A stretch of DNA of 64,000 bases from Aquimarina algicola (GCF_006443095.1 NZ_VFWZ01000002.1:1054001-1118000); one strand, 5' to 3'; positions 1-9,892 are shown, counted from the stretch's first letter. Notes: generated by a model from the sequence alone, not told the origin. Numbers and translations: made by a program.

Positions 1-432
1 AAGAAATTTATCATAAAAACCCTTACCATACCCAACTCTATTACCCTCTTGATCAAAAGCTAATAACGGAACAAAAACAACTTCAATTATACTATCGGGA
101 ATAGGAATTCCTTCTTTTGGTTCTGGAATCCCCCAGGAATTTATCTCTAGAACTGTTGTATCTGTAAGTAAAAAGTGAGCTAATGTATGATCATCAAAAT
201 TACTTTTTGATATAATTACATTTTTATCTTTACCTTGTAATATATGTAAAATATACTCTGTATTAACTTCTTTTTGTTTTACAATAGGCAGAAAAATATG
301 ATAATATGATTTTTTCCAGATGGGTAATTGCAGTAATTGATTTGCAATATCCATACTCAATTGTTCAATCGTATCGTCTGTTAATTGTGATCTAAGTTTT
401 TTGTATTTGTTTCTTAATTCTTCTTTAGTCAT
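1..432 (-). CDS. 5-formyltetrahydrofolate cyclo-ligase (MTHFS family), C-terminus cut by window edge
   Basis: Reading the minus strand from ATG at 432 gives MTKEELRNKYKKLRSQL, then a Rossmann-like protein that reaches the motif NRVGYGKGFYD near the window edge. That G-Y-G-x-G-Y/F-Y-D motif is the nucleotide/folate-binding signature of 5-formyl-THF cyclo-ligases, which convert 5-formyl-THF to 5,10-methenyl-THF with ATP in the cytoplasm. 144 codons are present; the family is usually 180-200 residues, so roughly the last quarter is missing. The start overlaps the stop of the upstream desuccinylase-like gene by 8 bases, suggesting co-transcription with the rim genes. Confidence 0.85.
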   Translation of the reverse strand, partial: MTKEELRNKYKKLRSQLTDDTIEQLSMDIANQLLQLPIWKKSYYHIFLPIVKQKEVNTEYILHILQGKDKNVIISKSNFDDHTLAHFLLTDTTVLEINSWGIPEPKEGIPIPDSIIEVVFVPLLAFDQEGNRVGYGKGFYDKFL

Positions 433-1405
433 CTTCTAATGCTCTTGTGATTCTAAAAATAGCATCTCCTTTGTATACAATTGGTGCCTCATTAACATTA
501 ATTACGTATCCTTCATCGCTTGCTTTGACAACGTGCCTCATCTTACCATAGGGATCAGTAATTGTTGCCAAAATCTCTCCCTTTTCTACATGTTTTCCCA
601 CAGGTATTTTTATGTGTAACAATCCGCTATATTTTGCACGTATCCAGGCACTTTTTTTTATGATCAAACTATTAGATTCTCGAACAGGTAATTCAAACTT
701 AGTGCTTAGCATTTCTAAGTGATGTAGTATTCGCATCGTTCCTTCTACGCCTTCTATGGCTATTTCTTTACTACTATTTTGAGATTTCCCTCCTTCAAAC
801 AACAAAATATCAACTTCTTTTTTGGCGCAGGTAGCTCTGTAAGAACCTTCTAGGTTTTTAGACAACAAAATGAATGGAGCATTAAAAATTTTTGCTAATG
901 TTATCAACTTTTCATTGTTGGGAGCAACTCTTATATGAGGAGCATTGAATCTACTTGCTCCTCCGGTATGAAAATCTAAGCAGAAATCTACCGCAGGCAA
1001 TATTTCATTCACAAATTGATACGCAAAACGACTTGCTAAAGATCCATTTTTGGTCCCGGGAAAAACCCTGTTAAGATCTCTCCCATCAGGAAAAAATCGA
1101 TTCATACTTAAAAACCCAAAGACATTAAGGACCGGTATGCAGATGATACTGCCTTTTGCCGGTTTATTAATTTTTTTAGCTATAATTTGTCTTACAACCT
1201 CAACACCATTAATTTCATCTCCATGAATTCCTGCAGTAATTAGTACTGTAGGTCCCGGTTTTTTAGAACGCTCTATAATAATTGGTATTTCGACTTTGGT
1301 AGAAGTATATAATTTGGCGATATTAAAATTAATAGTAGTGCTTGTACCCGGCAATACTTCTTTACCTAGAATATTTAATATATTATTTTCGATTTTTTTA
1401 TTCAT
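425..1405 (-). CDS. Succinylglutamate desuccinylase/aspartoacylase-family zinc hydrolase
   Basis: 326-residue cytoplasmic protein of the AstE/AspA (M14-like) family. The zinc site is visible as H61 and E64 in GIHGDEINGVEV and H146 in CLDFHTGG, and the substrate-binding motif DGRDLNRVFPG follows near residue 110. The last 90 residues form a beta-rich biotinyl-like domain common in this subfamily. Members cleave N-acyl amino acids or related amide bonds. It lies 6 bases after rimK and RimB-type protease genes; this trio is recurrent in bacteria. The pairing suggests a hydrolase acting on glutamate tails or acylated amino acids linked to RimK (inference); true AstE activity is unlikely because no arginine-succinyl pathway genes are present. 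Confidence 0.85.
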   Translation of the reverse strand: MNKKIENNILNILGKEVLPGTSTTINFNIAKLYTSTKVEIPIIIERSKKPGPTVLITAGIHGDEINGVEVVRQIIAKKINKPAKGSIICIPVLNVFGFLSMNRFFPDGRDLNRVFPGTKNGSLASRFAYQFVNEILPAVDFCLDFHTGGASRFNAPHIRVAPNNEKLITLAKIFNAPFILLSKNLEGSYRATCAKKEVDILLFEGGKSQNSSKEIAIEGVEGTMRILHHLEMLSTKFELPVRESNSLIIKKSAWIRAKYSGLLHIKIPVGKHVEKGEILATITDPYGKMRHVVKASDEGYVINVNEAPIVYKGDAIFRITRALEDD

Positions 1406-1411
1406 ATAAGT

Positions 1412-2284
1412 TTATAAACTTCTTTCGATGTAACGAATAATCGTTTTTGCAATGTCTTTTCCGGTTGCTTTTTCTATACCTTCTAATCCCGGCGAAGAAT
1501 TTACTTCAAGAATAAGCGGGCCTCTGTTACTTTGTAGTAAATCTACACCTGCCACTCCCATTTTCAATGCTTTTGCAGCATATATTGCAGCTTGTTCTTC
1601 TTCTCTACTTAGTTTTATAACAGTTGCTGTACCTCCTCTATGAAGATTTGATCTAAATTCTCCTGCTTTGCCCTGTCTTTTCATCGCTCCAACAACCTCT
1701 CCATCTACAACAAGGACTCTTATATCTGCTCCTTTGGCTTCACTAATAAATTCTTGTACAATAACTCGTGCTTGTAATCCATTAAACGCATCAAGCACAG
1801 ATTCTGCTGCTGTTTTTGTTTCTGCCAGTACTACCCCAAGTCCTTGTGTACCTTCTAGTAATTTTATGATAAGAGGCGCTCCTCCTACATGAGAAATCAC
1901 TTCAGATACATTTTTAGAATAATTAGTAAATACTGTTTTTGGCAATCCCAAACCCGCTTTAGATAATATCTGAAGACTTCTTAACTTATCTCTGGATTGT
2001 AGTAAGGCTTGTGATTTTAATGTCGTAAACACATTCATCATCTCAAATTGTCTCACAACCGCTGTACCATAAAAAGTTGTTGAAGATCCTATTCTGGGGA
2101 TAACAGCGTCTACATGATCGAGTTTTTTACCTCTATAATAAATTTCGGGTTTTTGTTTCTCGATCACAATATCACAGTTAAGCGGGTCTATAACCTGTAC
2201 ATTATGTTTTCTTTTTACTGCAGCTTGAACGAGTGCATTTGTAGAATATAAATTTGCACTACGCGACAAAATCTTAATATTCAT
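1412..2284 (-). CDS. rimK: RimK-type ATP-grasp ligase (ribosomal protein S6 glutamylation)
   Basis: 290 residues, close to the length of E. coli RimK. RimK adds glutamate residues to the C-terminus of ribosomal protein S6 using ATP, and some members make poly-glutamate. An N-terminal pre-ATP-grasp domain is followed by the ATP-grasp fold from about residue 100, with a glycine-rich loop (LLEGTQGLGVV, about 142-152) and the metal-binding end motif LEVNSSPGLEGIE near residue 260. It sits 2 bases downstream of the retropepsin-like protease and 6 bases upstream of the desuccinylase-like gene, so the three are almost certainly one transcript. Confidence 0.92.
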   Translation of the reverse strand: MNIKILSRSANLYSTNALVQAAVKRKHNVQVIDPLNCDIVIEKQKPEIYYRGKKLDHVDAVIPRIGSSTTFYGTAVVRQFEMMNVFTTLKSQALLQSRDKLRSLQILSKAGLGLPKTVFTNYSKNVSEVISHVGGAPLIIKLLEGTQGLGVVLAETKTAAESVLDAFNGLQARVIVQEFISEAKGADIRVLVVDGEVVGAMKRQGKAGEFRSNLHRGGTATVIKLSREEEQAAIYAAKALKMGVAGVDLLQSNRGPLILEVNSSPGLEGIEKATGKDIAKTIIRYIERSL

Positions 2285-2286
2285 TA

Positions 2287-2712
2287 TTATTTTTGATTAT
2301 AAGACTGATTTTCTAATTGAGGATCTACCATGAATTTACCATTCAAAAATTTGCGCCCAATAAGTAACGGAAATCGCATGTCATCTCTAGGAGATAGATT
2401 AAGGGTAATAGGATACGTTTTATCAAACAGTGTAATTTGTGTTTTTACTGCATAACGCACTTCTACTCTTCCATTACTACTTTTTACTGCCGAAATATCA
2501 TAATTATTGAATGTAAATATTTTCCCATTATATTCTGGATGAGTAGCATCTAGAAAACTGCATTGTAAGGTTTGATCAACTTCTTTAATATCTATGCAAT
2601 GAATTGAAGATGTATAAGCCCCTGTATCGATTTTGGCATCGATCTCTATTAATTCTAATAAAGGAAAATCTACTTTATCAGTCCTACCTATTATTCTTTT
2701 TGCTTTTTCCAA
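2287..2712 (-). CDS. RimB-type retropepsin-like aspartic protease (Zn_protease family PF05618)
   Basis: 141 residues, first gene of the minus-strand rim operon. The motif DTGAYTSSIHC with D29 is the retroviral-type aspartic protease signature (DTGA); a second hydrophobic-Gly loop near the end (LLIGRKFLNGKFMVDP) matches the family. In Pseudomonas the homologue RimB is reported to work with RimK on modified ribosomal proteins, so removal or trimming of glutamate tails is the likely role. It is often annotated as ATP-dependent zinc protease, but there is no zinc motif and no ATPase domain in this protein. No signal peptide, so cytoplasmic. Confidence 0.85.
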   Translation of the reverse strand: MEKAKRIIGRTDKVDFPLLELIEIDAKIDTGAYTSSIHCIDIKEVDQTLQCSFLDATHPEYNGKIFTFNNYDISAVKSSNGRVEVRYAVKTQITLFDKTYPITLNLSPRDDMRFPLLIGRKFLNGKFMVDPQLENQSYNQK

Positions 2713-2861
2713 AAAAGTATATTAAATAATACGACTACTAAAGTAATAAAAAACAACATGTATTGTATGGTATAATCTTTTTTAATATAGTCGATTTAAC
2801 AAAATTTAAATCTTTAAAATCAATACAATAAAGGTAAACTATTAACTTTACCACTAATATT

Positions 2862-4667
2862 ATGCAAGAAGCAACTTTAGACATACAATTAAAAACACTA
2901 CCTGCTAGTCCCGGAGTATACCAATATTATGATAAAGATGGTAAATTATTATATGTAGGTAAGGCCAAAAATCTGAAAAAAAGGGTAACCTCTTATTTTA
3001 CCAAAAATCATGATAGCTATAGAATTAGTGTTTTGGTAAAAAAGATAAAAACCATTCGCCATATTGTTGTAGAAACCGAAACAGATGCGCTACTGTTAGA
3101 AAATAATCTAATAAAAAAACATCAACCTCGGTTTAACGTAATGCTAAAGGATGACAAAACCTATCCTTGGATTTGTATTAAAAAAGAACGCTTTCCCAGA
3201 ATTTTTCTTACCAGAAACCTCATTAAAGACGGGTCTGAGTATTTTGGACCCTATACATCTGTAAAAACTGTCTACGCATTACTGGACCTTATCAAAGGGC
3301 TTTATTCATTAAGAACCTGCAAATATGATCTGTCCAAAGAAAAAATTGAAAGTGGTAAATACAAAGTTTGTCTTGAATATCACTTAGGCAATTGCAAAGG
3401 ACCGTGTGAAGATCTGCAAGAAGAACAAGAGTATAACGAAAACATAGAAGCGATACGACAAATTGTAAAAGGAAACTTTAAAGATTCGTTGACTCGATTT
3501 AAAAAACAAATGGTAGAACATGCCGAAAAAATGGAATTTGAAGATGCCCAAAGGATTAAAGAAAAAATACAGGTTTTAGAAAAATATCAGGCAAAATCTA
3601 CTGTGGTTAATCCCAAAATAAGTAATGTTGATGTTTTTTCTATCATATCAGACGAAACACATGGGTATGTCAATTTTTTACAGCTATCTCATGGTTCGAT
3701 TATTCGATCTCACACCACAGAAATCAAAAAAAAATTAGACGAATCAGATCAAGAACTTTTAGAATTAGCAATTATAGATTTACGGCAACGCTTTGGTTCA
3801 AAATCCAAAGAAATATTTGTTCCTTTCAAAGTAGAAGTAGGTGAAGAAATTAAAATTACAGTCCCTCAACTAGGAGATAAGAAAAAAATTGTAGACTTAT
3901 CTGTACGTAATGCAAAATACTACCGCCAAGAACGTTTCAAACAAATTAAAATCATTGATCCCGACAGGCATGTTAAGAGATTGATGGCTCAAATGAAAAA
4001 AGATCTTAGATTACCTGAAGAACCAAGGCATATAGAATGTTTTGATAATTCTAACATTCAAGGAACTAATCCTGTTGCAGCATGTGTTGTTTTTAAGGAT
4101 GGTAAACCCAATAAAAAAGAATATCGCAAGTTTAATATAAAGACTGTTGAAGGTCCTAATGATTTTGCATCAATGGAAGAAGTAGTTTACAGGCGTTACA
4201 AACGTTTGCTCAATGAGGGACAACCACTACCGCAATTGGTTATTGTTGATGGTGGTAAAGGGCAACTCTCTTCTGGATTAAAAGCTTTGGATGCACTAGA
4301 AATAAGAGGAAAAGTAACAATTATTGGTATTGCCAAGAGATTAGAAGAGATTTATTATCCCGGTGATTCGATACCGTTATATTTAGATAAAAAATCTGAA
4401 ACTTTAAAAGTTATACAACATTTGCGTAATGAGGCGCACCGATTTGGTATTACCTTTCATAGGCAAAAAAGAAGCAAAGCCGCTCTGGATACAGAACTAG
4501 ATCTTATTCCTGGGATAGGAGAAAAAACAGTAGTAGAGTTGCTACAACATTTTAGGTCAGTAAAAAGGGTAAAAGAAGCTACAAAAGAACAACTTATAGA
4601 AATAATAGGCGAGTCAAGGGCTAACAAAATATTTAATTATTATCTTTCTAAAAAAGAAAAATTGTGA
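2862..4667 (+). CDS. uvrC: Excinuclease ABC subunit C
   Basis: 601 residues, the usual UvrC length. The nuclease subunit of nucleotide excision repair makes both incisions around a lesion with UvrA/UvrB. The N-terminal GIY-YIG nuclease starts at SPGVYQYYDKDGKLLYVGKA (about 17-36); a UVR/UvrB-binding motif lies near 205-240, the RNase H-like C-terminal nuclease around 380-540 (HIECFDNSNIQGTNPVAA, VIVDGGKGQL), and tandem helix-hairpin-helix motifs at the end (LIPGIGEKTVVELL). The next gene starts inside its stop codon (GTGA overlap), so uvrC and the patatin gene are translationally coupled. Confidence 0.97.
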   Translation: MQEATLDIQLKTLPASPGVYQYYDKDGKLLYVGKAKNLKKRVTSYFTKNHDSYRISVLVKKIKTIRHIVVETETDALLLENNLIKKHQPRFNVMLKDDKTYPWICIKKERFPRIFLTRNLIKDGSEYFGPYTSVKTVYALLDLIKGLYSLRTCKYDLSKEKIESGKYKVCLEYHLGNCKGPCEDLQEEQEYNENIEAIRQIVKGNFKDSLTRFKKQMVEHAEKMEFEDAQRIKEKIQVLEKYQAKSTVVNPKISNVDVFSIISDETHGYVNFLQLSHGSIIRSHTTEIKKKLDESDQELLELAIIDLRQRFGSKSKEIFVPFKVEVGEEIKITVPQLGDKKKIVDLSVRNAKYYRQERFKQIKIIDPDRHVKRLMAQMKKDLRLPEEPRHIECFDNSNIQGTNPVAACVVFKDGKPNKKEYRKFNIKTVEGPNDFASMEEVVYRRYKRLLNEGQPLPQLVIVDGGKGQLSSGLKALDALEIRGKVTIIGIAKRLEEIYYPGDSIPLYLDKKSETLKVIQHLRNEAHRFGITFHRQKRSKAALDTELDLIPGIGEKTVVELLQHFRSVKRVKEATKEQLIEIIGESRANKIFNYYLSKKEKL

Positions 4668-6946
4668 TAAAAAGGGGAAAATCAAATTTCTTGTTCGTTT
4701 GGTTATTTATTACAGTACTATTTTTTACTAATTACACAAAAGCACAAGAAAACGATATTCTTGAGCCAATGGATAGTACTGACACCAAAGATGTAAAAAT
4801 TGGTCTGGTACTTAGTGGTGGTGGTGCCAAAGGTCTTGCTCATATCGGTGCATTAAAAGTAATTGAAAAAGCAGGAATTCGCATTGATTATATCGGAGGA
4901 ACTAGTATGGGTGCTATTGTGGGTGGATTATATGCCTCTGGATATACCGCAAATCAACTTGACTCTATTTTTAGAAGAGTTGATTTTGATGCCCTTATCC
5001 AAGATGAATTACCAAGACAAGCCAAAACTTTTTATGAGAGAGAAGATTCTGAAAAATATGCTATCACTCTACCTTTTGATAAATTTAAAGTAGGGTTGCC
5101 CAAAGGATTGTCTAAAGGGCAGAATTTTTACAACCAGTTTTCAAAATACACTGCGCATGTAAATCATATAAAGGATTTTGACAATTTACCCATCCCTTTT
5201 TTCTGTATGGCGACAAATATAGAATCCGGGCAGCAAGTATTATTAGACAAAGGTTATCTCCCAGAAGCAGTAGCAGCCAGTAGTGCACTCCCTTCTATTT
5301 TTACACCAATTGAATTAAATGGGGTTTTAATGACAGACGGTGGAGTAACCAATAATTTCCCTGTAAAAGAAATCAAAGAAAAAGGAGCTGAAATTGTAAT
5401 CGGTATAGACGTGCAAGATAGCTTAATGACAAGAAAAGATTTGAATTCTCTTACCAATATCATGCTTCAGATTAGCAATTTTAGAACCATAAAGGCGATG
5501 AAGAGCAAAATACCTGATACAGATATTTATATAAGTCCTTCGATCATGGATTTTTCTGTAATATCTTTTGATCAGGCAGACCAAATTATTACAAATGGAG
5601 AAAAAGCAGCATTAGAACAATACAGTGAATTAGAAAAACTTGCTGCATTGCAAACAAGAAAAAAAGAACCATATTATGTCGATAAAAGATCAGAAAATTT
5701 ACTCATCAACAGCTTAGCCATTTCTGGTCATAAAAGATACACCAGAGCTTATATCAGAGGAAAACTAAAACTAAAAACTCCAAGAGTCACAACATATAAA
5801 AAATTAAACGAGGGGATCAACAACTTGTCTGCGACAGGAAATTTTGATCGTGTTAATTATAAATTAATCGATAAAAAAGAAGGTAAAGAACTATTTGTGA
5901 ATGTAAAAGAAAGTGAAAACAAAATGCTCTTACGTTTTGCATTACATTACGATGATTTATACCAAACCGCAGCATTAGTTAATCTTACTCGCAAAAGTTT
6001 ATTCTTTAATAATGACGTCTTATCAGCAGATATTGCATTGGGAGATAATATCAGGTACAATATAGATTATTATATCGATAAGGGTTTCTACTGGAGTACA
6101 GGGTTAAAAATGAGTTATACTAATTTTAATAAAGCTATTGATTTTGATTTTATCGGTCAATTTGGTGAACTCCCAAACCTTGATATCAATACAATAGATG
6201 TAGAATATACGGATATAACTGCTCAAGCATATGCAGAAACATTATTGAACCAAACTTTTTCTATTGGATTGGGGGCAGAATATAAAAGGCTTAGGATTAG
6301 TTCAGAAACCTTCGGAGAAGATGAAGATGAAATTCCTAGAACAGTTTTTGAAAATAGCGACTATTGGAGTGCTTTTGGATATATAAAGCTAGATAACTAT
6401 GATCATAAATATTTTCCCAAGAGCGGTTTCTTATTTCAGGGAGATATACATTCTTATCTTTTTTCTTCTGATTTTACAGATAACTTCAGTGAATTTTCGA
6501 TTGCAAAAGCAAAATTTGGATATGCTTCTTCACTTTATAAAGAATTAGTAATGAATATTACTCTAGAAGCAGGAACCAAAATAGGGAACTCTTCTATTAA
6601 TTCTCTAGATTTCTTATTAGGAGGTTTTGGAGCAAGAACGATCAATAATTTCACCCCATTTTACGGATATGATTTTCTTGGACTCAGTGCACCTAGTTTT
6701 GCAAAAGCTCTGGTAACTTTTGAATATGAAATCTTTAAGAACAATTATCTTAATGCTTCTGCAAATTATGCTAATATTGGTAATAAGCTTTTTAGCACAG
6801 GAAGATGGTTTGAAGCTCCAGAATATTCTGGATATGCATTAGGATATGGGTTAGATACATTTGCAGGCCCAATACAGGTAAAATATTCTTACTCTCCAGA
6901 ACTTGAAGAAAGTCAATGGTTCTTTAGTGTAGGTTTTTGGTTTTAA
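4664..6946 (+). CDS. Patatin-like phospholipase with POTRA and outer-membrane barrel (PlpD/type Vd-like)
   Basis: 760 residues starting at GTG that overlaps the uvrC stop; a signal peptide ends near residue 27 (FFTNYTKAQ). The patatin domain shows the oxyanion loop SGGGAKG (about 51-57), nucleophile S81 in GGTSMG and catalytic D225 in TDGGVTNNF. A POTRA-like segment follows at about 345-410, then a BamA/Omp85-like beta-barrel to the C-terminal aromatic FSVGFWF. The layout matches PlpD-type (type Vd) secreted lipases, here predicted to sit in the outer membrane and hydrolyse phospholipids. The family is widespread in Bacteroidota; whether the lipase domain is released is unknown. Confidence 0.9.
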   Translation: MIKRGKSNFLFVWLFITVLFFTNYTKAQENDILEPMDSTDTKDVKIGLVLSGGGAKGLAHIGALKVIEKAGIRIDYIGGTSMGAIVGGLYASGYTANQLDSIFRRVDFDALIQDELPRQAKTFYEREDSEKYAITLPFDKFKVGLPKGLSKGQNFYNQFSKYTAHVNHIKDFDNLPIPFFCMATNIESGQQVLLDKGYLPEAVAASSALPSIFTPIELNGVLMTDGGVTNNFPVKEIKEKGAEIVIGIDVQDSLMTRKDLNSLTNIMLQISNFRTIKAMKSKIPDTDIYISPSIMDFSVISFDQADQIITNGEKAALEQYSELEKLAALQTRKKEPYYVDKRSENLLINSLAISGHKRYTRAYIRGKLKLKTPRVTTYKKLNEGINNLSATGNFDRVNYKLIDKKEGKELFVNVKESENKMLLRFALHYDDLYQTAALVNLTRKSLFFNNDVLSADIALGDNIRYNIDYYIDKGFYWSTGLKMSYTNFNKAIDFDFIGQFGELPNLDINTIDVEYTDITAQAYAETLLNQTFSIGLGAEYKRLRISSETFGEDEDEIPRTVFENSDYWSAFGYIKLDNYDHKYFPKSGFLFQGDIHSYLFSSDFTDNFSEFSIAKAKFGYASSLYKELVMNITLEAGTKIGNSSINSLDFLLGGFGARTINNFTPFYGYDFLGLSAPSFAKALVTFEYEIFKNNYLNASANYANIGNKLFSTGRWFEAPEYSGYALGYGLDTFAGPIQVKYSYSPELEESQWFFSVGFWF

Positions 6947-7131
6947 GATAATATCATAAAAAAGAATAGAAATATTTACGATATTTGTAGAACTATGAGT
7001 CTTTTTTGGCAAGATTTATTGTTATTGCTACATTACCTTATTAAACGAAATCCAGAATAAGGAATATTATTTTTCAATAGCTACCTTTTATATTGAAGAA
7101 CAAATAATTCACGTCTTAAAATTAAATCATC

Positions 7132-8289
7132 ATGCCTTTTTATCACACTTTAGGAAAAATACCCCCTAAGCGACATACCATATTCAAAAAACCAGATGGT
7201 AATTTATATTATGAACAAGTATTCGGAACCATTGGTTTTGATGGAATGTCTACTAATTTATATCATATTCACAGACCAACACAAGTAAAAGAAATCGGAG
7301 ATAGCTACAGTGTAGCTCCAAAAATAGCTATCAAAAATAATATTAAATCCTATCGTTTTCATGGATTTAAAGTAACACCAGAAAAAGACTATTTACAAAG
7401 TAGAAAAAATGTACTTACAAATAGTGATGTACATATTATTCTATCGGCTCCACAAGAGTCTACATCACAATACTTTTATAAAAATACTGATGCAGATGAA
7501 CTTATTTTCATACATAGGGGAAGTGGAAAATTCAGAAGTCATCTGGGTAATATTGATTTTAAATACGGAGACTACATATTGATTCCCAGAGGAACGATAT
7601 ATAAACTTGATTTTGATACCCAAGATAACCGACTCTTTATTGTAGAATCCAGAAGACCAATATATACTCCTAAAAGATATAGAAACTGGTTTGGGCAATT
7701 ATTAGAACATTCGCCATACTGTGAGCGTGACCTCAGAGCGCCTCATGAGTTAGAAAGCTATGACGAAAAAGGAGATTTTCTCATCAAGGTAAAAAAACAG
7801 GACGAGATTTTTGACATGATATATGCCACACATCCTTTTGATGTTGTAGGATACGATGGTTTTAATTTCCCATATGCCTTTTCAATTCATGATTTTGAAC
7901 CTATAACAGGACGAATACATCAGCCACCTCCTGTGCATCAAACCTTTGAAACAGATGCCTTTGTTGTATGCTCATTTGTTCCAAGGTTATATGATTATCA
8001 TCCGCAAAGTATCCCTGCTCCTTATAACCATAGCAATATTGATAGCGACGAAGTATTATATTACGTAGATGGTGATTTTATGAGCAGAAACGATATCGAT
8101 GCAGGACATATTTCTTTACACCCAGCCGGGATTCCTCATGGACCACACCCGGGAGCGGTAGAACGTAGTATCGGAAAAACCAAAACAGATGAACTTGCCG
8201 TAATGGTAGACACTTTTAAACCGTTAATGGTAACCGAAGAAGCAATCAAAATTGCAGACGAAAAATATTATAAATCCTGGTTAGAATAA
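7132..8289 (+). CDS. hmgA: Homogentisate 1,2-dioxygenase
   Basis: 385 residues, a cupin-fold iron dioxygenase that opens homogentisate to maleylacetoacetate in tyrosine and phenylalanine breakdown. The start MPFYHTLGKIPPKRHTIFKK and the C-terminal metal/substrate block HISLHPAGIPHGPHPGA (from about residue 325) are characteristic of the shorter bacterial form. It lies 150 bases upstream of hppD, which makes its substrate, on the same strand. No hydrolase (fumarylacetoacetase) or isomerase gene is in view, so the last pathway steps must be elsewhere. Confidence 0.93.
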   Translation: MPFYHTLGKIPPKRHTIFKKPDGNLYYEQVFGTIGFDGMSTNLYHIHRPTQVKEIGDSYSVAPKIAIKNNIKSYRFHGFKVTPEKDYLQSRKNVLTNSDVHIILSAPQESTSQYFYKNTDADELIFIHRGSGKFRSHLGNIDFKYGDYILIPRGTIYKLDFDTQDNRLFIVESRRPIYTPKRYRNWFGQLLEHSPYCERDLRAPHELESYDEKGDFLIKVKKQDEIFDMIYATHPFDVVGYDGFNFPYAFSIHDFEPITGRIHQPPPVHQTFETDAFVVCSFVPRLYDYHPQSIPAPYNHSNIDSDEVLYYVDGDFMSRNDIDAGHISLHPAGIPHGPHPGAVERSIGKTKTDELAVMVDTFKPLMVTEEAIKIADEKYYKSWLE

Positions 8290-8439
8290 ACACCTTTTCA
8301 TCCTATGTTGAATTACAGAACAGATATAACATCACATATAAGAACCATGTGGTAGCTTGATTAAAAATTACATCAAAATATAACACGTTACTATCAATTT
8401 TCAATAACTGAGTACATTAATTAATTCAACAAAAAATAT

Positions 8440-9579
8440 ATGTCGACCAATATAACACCAAAAGATTTAGAAAAAGTAGTTCCACAGGCAGAAGATTTTT
8501 TACCACTTTTAGGAACAGATTACGTAGAGCTTTATGTAGGCAATGCTAAGCAAGCTGCTTATTATTACCAAACAGCATGGGGGTTTCAACCTATTGCTTA
8601 TGCAGGATTAGAAACAGGAAGAAAAGATAGTGTATCTTATGTATTACAACAAGATAAAATACGTTTGGTTCTCACCTCTCCTTTACAACCAGATGGAGAC
8701 ATCAACAAACATATCAACGCACATGGAGATGGTGTAAAAACAATAGCATTATGGGTTGATGATGCTACCAAAAGTTATCAGGAAACCATCAAAAGAGGCG
8801 CTCAATCATACTTAGAACCTACAACTCAAGAAGACAAAAACGGGAAAGTTGTATTTTCTGGCATTCACACATATGGAGAAACAGTTCACATTTTTGTAGA
8901 ACGAAAAAATTATCATGGAGCATTTCTTCCTGGTTACAAAGCATGGGACAAACCTTATAAGACCAAAGAGACCGGGCTAAAATATATCGACCATATGGTT
9001 GGTAATGTAGGTTGGAATGAGATGAACAAATGGTGTGAGTTTTATGCAAAAGTAATGGGGTTTGCACAACTCGTATCATTTGATGACAAAGATATCTCTA
9101 CAGAATATACCGCATTGATGAGTAAAGTAATGAGTAATGGTAATGGCCGTATCAAATTTCCGATCAATGAACCCGCAGAAGGAAGAAAAAAATCTCAAAT
9201 AGAAGAATATATCGATTTTTATAACGGTGCAGGTGTACAACATTTGGCATTGGCGACCGATAATATTATAGAAACGGTTTCAGAGCTTCAAAGTAGAGGT
9301 ATTGAATTTCTTACGGTTCCGGCTACATATTATGAAACGGTATTAGATCGCGTAGGAGAAATTGATGAAGATCTTGCTCCATTAAAAAAGCTTGGAATTT
9401 TGATCGACAGAGACGATGAGGGGTATTTACTACAGATTTTTACGAAACCGGTTCTTGATAGACCTACAATGTTTTTTGAAATCATACAACGCAAAGGAGC
9501 CCAATCTTTTGGAAAAGGAAATTTTAAAGCACTATTCGAAGCAATAGAACGAGAACAACAAGAACGAGGTACTTTGTAA
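8440..9579 (+). CDS. hppD: 4-hydroxyphenylpyruvate dioxygenase
   Basis: 379 residues with two vicinal-oxygen-chelate (glyoxalase-like) halves. It converts 4-hydroxyphenylpyruvate to homogentisate, the substrate of the upstream hmgA product. The iron ligands are visible as H185 (YIDHMVGN), H268 (VQHLALAT) and E347 (FFEIIQRKG), and the C-terminal helix FGKGNFKALFEAIE closes the active site as in the family. A 150-base spacer separates it from hmgA, so it may have its own promoter, though none matches the consensus well. Confidence 0.95.
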   Translation: MSTNITPKDLEKVVPQAEDFLPLLGTDYVELYVGNAKQAAYYYQTAWGFQPIAYAGLETGRKDSVSYVLQQDKIRLVLTSPLQPDGDINKHINAHGDGVKTIALWVDDATKSYQETIKRGAQSYLEPTTQEDKNGKVVFSGIHTYGETVHIFVERKNYHGAFLPGYKAWDKPYKTKETGLKYIDHMVGNVGWNEMNKWCEFYAKVMGFAQLVSFDDKDISTEYTALMSKVMSNGNGRIKFPINEPAEGRKKSQIEEYIDFYNGAGVQHLALATDNIIETVSELQSRGIEFLTVPATYYETVLDRVGEIDEDLAPLKKLGILIDRDDEGYLLQIFTKPVLDRPTMFFEIIQRKGAQSFGKGNFKALFEAIEREQQERGTL

Positions 9580-9806
9580 TTTTAAACCCAAAAAGAGTCG
9601 TAAACAACTTGACCGGCTTTTAAAAAAAGGCAAAAAACGATCTCAAAACCAGCGATTTCTGTTAAATTCATAATAAAAAAAGGTTTTCGTTTGAAAAATA
9701 TTAAAAAAAAGTGGAATTTTACATCATATAAATGGAGTGGTTACCATTTATATCTAAAACAATAATTATTCTCATAATTTAAGTTTTTAGTTGGTTAATA
9801 AAAGTA

Positions 9807-9835
9807 AAAAAGAGAGCTGTGGTGGCTCTCTTTTT
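9807..9835 (+). terminator. Intrinsic terminator
   Basis: An 11-bp perfect stem AAAAAGAGAGC / GCTCTCTTTTT with a 7-base loop; the 3' arm ends in the T-tract. It separates the hmgA/hppD side from the DUF3108-kynA operon. Confidence 0.85.
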
Positions 9836-9892
9836 GTATTTATTTTTAAATTAACATAACATAATCTTCTTTTTACTTTACGTATTAAATAG

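Noticed and set aside
1452..1892. Plus-strand ORFs opposite rimK
   Set aside because: Shadow frames of a gene with a complete ATP-grasp domain.
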